From the NCBI GenBank assembly GCA_016841725.1, contig JAENYP010000004.1:124001-188000 (forward strand): a stretch of DNA of 64,000 nucleotides, written 5' to 3'. The notes under the pieces are model-generated. The model worked only from the letters and a program-made list of their open reading frames with translations, had not been told where the DNA came from and ran no database searches. The position numbers and the translations under genes are program-made. Positions 62,443 to 64,000 of this stretch are shown in pieces (the first letter of the stretch is position 1; each line of letters opens with the position of its first letter). This stretch comes from Thermincola carboxydiphila (GTDB taxonomy: Bacteria > Bacillota > Thermincolia > Thermincolales > UBA2595).

Positions 62443-63102
62443 TTGGTATATGACTTAAGCATAGTAGTAGAAAAGTTCCCGATTTTTATCCCGGCAGCGG
62501 TACAAACTCTTAAAATTACGGCAGCATCAATTGTTTTCGGGGTAATCATAGGTTTGGTTGTTGCCTTTGGCAGAATTTCCAAATGCAAACTCTTTTATTT
62601 TCCGGCTACTCTCTATATTACAGTTATCAGGGGAACCCCCATTCTTTTACAGCTTTTTATCGTATATTTCGGTCTGGCCGAGATTGTCAGGCTGGACCCC
62701 TTTCCCTCTGCGGTAATTGCCTTTGGAACCCACAATGGTGCATATATAGCGGAAATATTCCGCGGGGCAATCAAGTCCATTGATATCGGGCAGATGGAAG
62801 CAGCGCGTTCACTTGGGATGACACAATTTCAGGCAATGCGGCGCATCATACTGCCCCAGGCGCTGAAACGGGCAATTCCGCCCCTGGGTAACCAGTTTAT
62901 TATCGCTACCAAGGACTCTTCACTGGCCAGTGCCATATCGGTCAGGGAACTGCTGCTCAAATCCCAGCAGTTGGGCTCCTCTACCTACCGGTTTATGGAG
63001 TATTTTATTATTGCCGGAATTTATTATCTTATTATTACAACTATACTGGGATACCTGGTACACCGGCTGGAGCGCAGGCTGGCTGTGAGTGACCGGCTGT
63101 AA
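62443..63102 (+). CDS. polar amino-acid ABC transporter permease
   Basis: The 219-residue permease of the HisM/GlnP type has about five membrane helices and the family motif IRGTPILLQLF. The coupling loop reads EAARSLGMTQFQAMRRIILPQ. It forms the channel for the amino acid bound by the preceding lipoprotein. TTG 62443 is the start, with AGGAGG nine bases upstream. Confidence 0.94.
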   Translation: MVYDLSIVVEKFPIFIPAAVQTLKITAASIVFGVIIGLVVAFGRISKCKLFYFPATLYITVIRGTPILLQLFIVYFGLAEIVRLDPFPSAVIAFGTHNGAYIAEIFRGAIKSIDIGQMEAARSLGMTQFQAMRRIILPQALKRAIPPLGNQFIIATKDSSLASAISVRELLLKSQQLGSSTYRFMEYFIIAGIYYLIITTILGYLVHRLERRLAVSDRL

Positions 63103-63166
63103 ACCGGTATTGTGGTATGAACGGAGTGCGGCCGATGAAAAACATAAGTGACAGAGGTGTGGTAAT

Positions 63167-63913
63167 TTGAATAAGAGAAGTGACCGTAAAATGGTTGAGG
63201 TCAAAGGACTTCATAAGAGCTTCGGGGAACTGGAAGTTCTTAAAGGAATAGATCTATCTGTGGCTGAGGGGGAAGTAGTTGTTATTATCGGGCCCAGCGG
63301 TTCGGGAAAGAGTACGCTTTTGCGCTGTATTAATTTCCTGGAAAAAAACCAGTCGGGAGAGATATGTATAGATGGCCAGCTGATTGAACACGGGGGCGGC
63401 CATATTAACAAAATGCGGCAGAATGTCGGTATGGTATTTCAACACTTTAATCTTTTCCCACACATGACGGTGTTGCAAAATGTGTCTGAAGGGCCCATCC
63501 AGGTACGAAAGATGAGTAAAAGGCATGCTGTCACGATGGCAGAAGAGCTTCTGGATAAGGTTGGCCTTGCTGATAAGAAAAATGAATACCCGGCCATGCT
63601 TTCCGGAGGTCAAAAGCAGAGAGTTGCCATTGCCAGGGCTCTGGCGATGCAGCCAAAGGTCATGTTGTTTGATGAGCCGACTTCAGCGCTGGACCCTGAA
63701 CTGGTCGGAGAAGTTCTGGCTGTTATGAAAGAACTGGCCAGGGAGGGTATGACAATGCTGGTGGTCACTCATGAAATGGGTTTTGCCCGTGAGGTGGCCG
63801 ACCGGGTGATATTTATGGATGATGCTGCAATTGTAGAACAGGGAATACCTGAGGATGTTTTTGATAACCCCAAGAATGAACGGACTCAGGCATTTTTAGG
63901 CCAAATCTTGTGA
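63167..63913 (+). CDS. polar amino-acid ABC transporter ATP-binding protein (GlnQ-like)
   Basis: The 248-residue ATPase has Walker [11 protein letters not shown]-loop [12 protein letters not shown], signature [15 protein letters not shown], Walker [13 protein letters not shown] and H-loop VTHEMGF. It energises the amino-acid transporter and ends the three-gene operon. TTG 63167 has AGAGGTG upstream; ATG 63191 is an in-frame alternative giving the more usual N-terminus MVEVKGLHK. Confidence 0.95.
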   Translation: MNKRSDRKMVEVKGLHKSFGELEVLKGIDLSVAEGEVVVIIGPSGSGKSTLLRCINFLEKNQSGEICIDGQLIEHGGGHINKMRQNVGMVFQHFNLFPHMTVLQNVSEGPIQVRKMSKRHAVTMAEELLDKVGLADKKNEYPAMLSGGQKQRVAIARALAMQPKVMLFDEPTSALDPELVGEVLAVMKELAREGMTMLVVTHEMGFAREVADRVIFMDDAAIVEQGIPEDVFDNPKNERTQAFLGQIL

Positions 63914-63959
63914 TTGAGAATGTTTTTGTCCCGGAGTCCTGGCCAGCTGTTCCAGAGTC

Positions 63960-63979
63960 CGGCTCCGTTTTCGGAGCCT
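63960..63979 (+). terminator. possible terminator after the amino-acid transporter operon
   Basis: GGCTCC-GTTTTCGG-GAGCC-like pairing (GGCTCC with GGAGCC) sits 47 bases after the stop codon. There is no T run, so it is weak evidence. Confidence 0.4.
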
Positions 63980-64000
63980 GAGAAGAAATGCAGGGTACAG

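Noticed and set aside
1..64000. CRISPR arrays, insertion sequences, tRNA and rRNA genes
   Set aside because: Looked for on both strands; no regularly spaced repeats of CRISPR type, transposase, tRNA T-loop context or rRNA segment was seen.

Overview
The window looks like the chromosome of an anaerobic, endospore-forming Clostridia-type Firmicute, closest in flavour to the Desulfotomaculum/Thermincola/Pelotomaculum kind of Peptococcaceae. The signs are sleB-ypeB germination genes, futalosine-pathway menaquinone genes (mqnB, mqnD), a tungsten-type aldehyde ferredoxin oxidoreductase (AOR), a selenocysteine formate dehydrogenase, two multihaem c-type cytochromes, a flavodiiron protein, cobalamin and TPP riboswitches, and strong GGAGG ribosome binding sites with frequent TTG/GTG starts. 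The lineage is inferred from gene content; no rRNA or tRNA is visible.

Layout. 1-1929: a membrane protein cut by the window edge with three LytTR-like half-sites upstream, then rlmH and a hemerythrin-domain protein. 2095-4820: a consensus promoter and a cobalamin riboswitch drive a zinc alcohol dehydrogenase, a TrpD-like phosphoribosyltransferase with altered substrate residues, and a 70-residue unknown. 5028-8656: an AT-rich Fe(III) ABC transporter behind two tandem Fur-box promoters. 8668-12072: a second promoter and cobalamin riboswitch drive an ECF-type membrane protein, a ferredoxin, an AOR and a MoaD-like carrier. 12199-15079: a GGDEF pseudogene, an intact diguanylate cyclase and a flavodiiron protein. 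15133-20475: an XRE regulator, two small Cys-domain proteins (one fused to an HTH) and a three-gene selenocysteine formate dehydrogenase operon.

20554-27793: an orphan substrate-binding lipoprotein, then a decahaem cytochrome with Ig-like repeats, a chemoreceptor and a pentahaem lipoprotein. 28017-33443: a TetR regulator, hydrolase, ABC-F protein, VOC protein, MqnB and MqnD. 33453-36929: an RluA synthase, a decayed AOR and glnS. 37317-44588: a secreted Ig-like protein, then a TetR regulator with a clear operator and a giant CoA-dehydratase activase. 44632-48333: a small membrane protein, a sodium:solute symporter pair and a DUF1836 protein.

48674-51449: a PspA-NfeD-flotillin membrane-stress operon. 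51463-54307: a ferredoxin behind a CsoR-like operator, and the TPP-riboswitch operon thiSGH. 54337-58136: an ECF sigma/anti-sigma operon. 58326-60888: a ferritin-like protein, sleB and ypeB. 61017-63913: a structured leader RNA and a polar amino-acid ABC transporter whose binding protein appears to be a natural circular permutation.

The most unusual items are the circularly permuted binding protein (61495-62331), the two cobalamin-riboswitch operons whose products are not standard B12 genes, the 60-residue four-Cys domain that occurs alone and behind an HTH with its own internal start, and the unassigned leader RNA.
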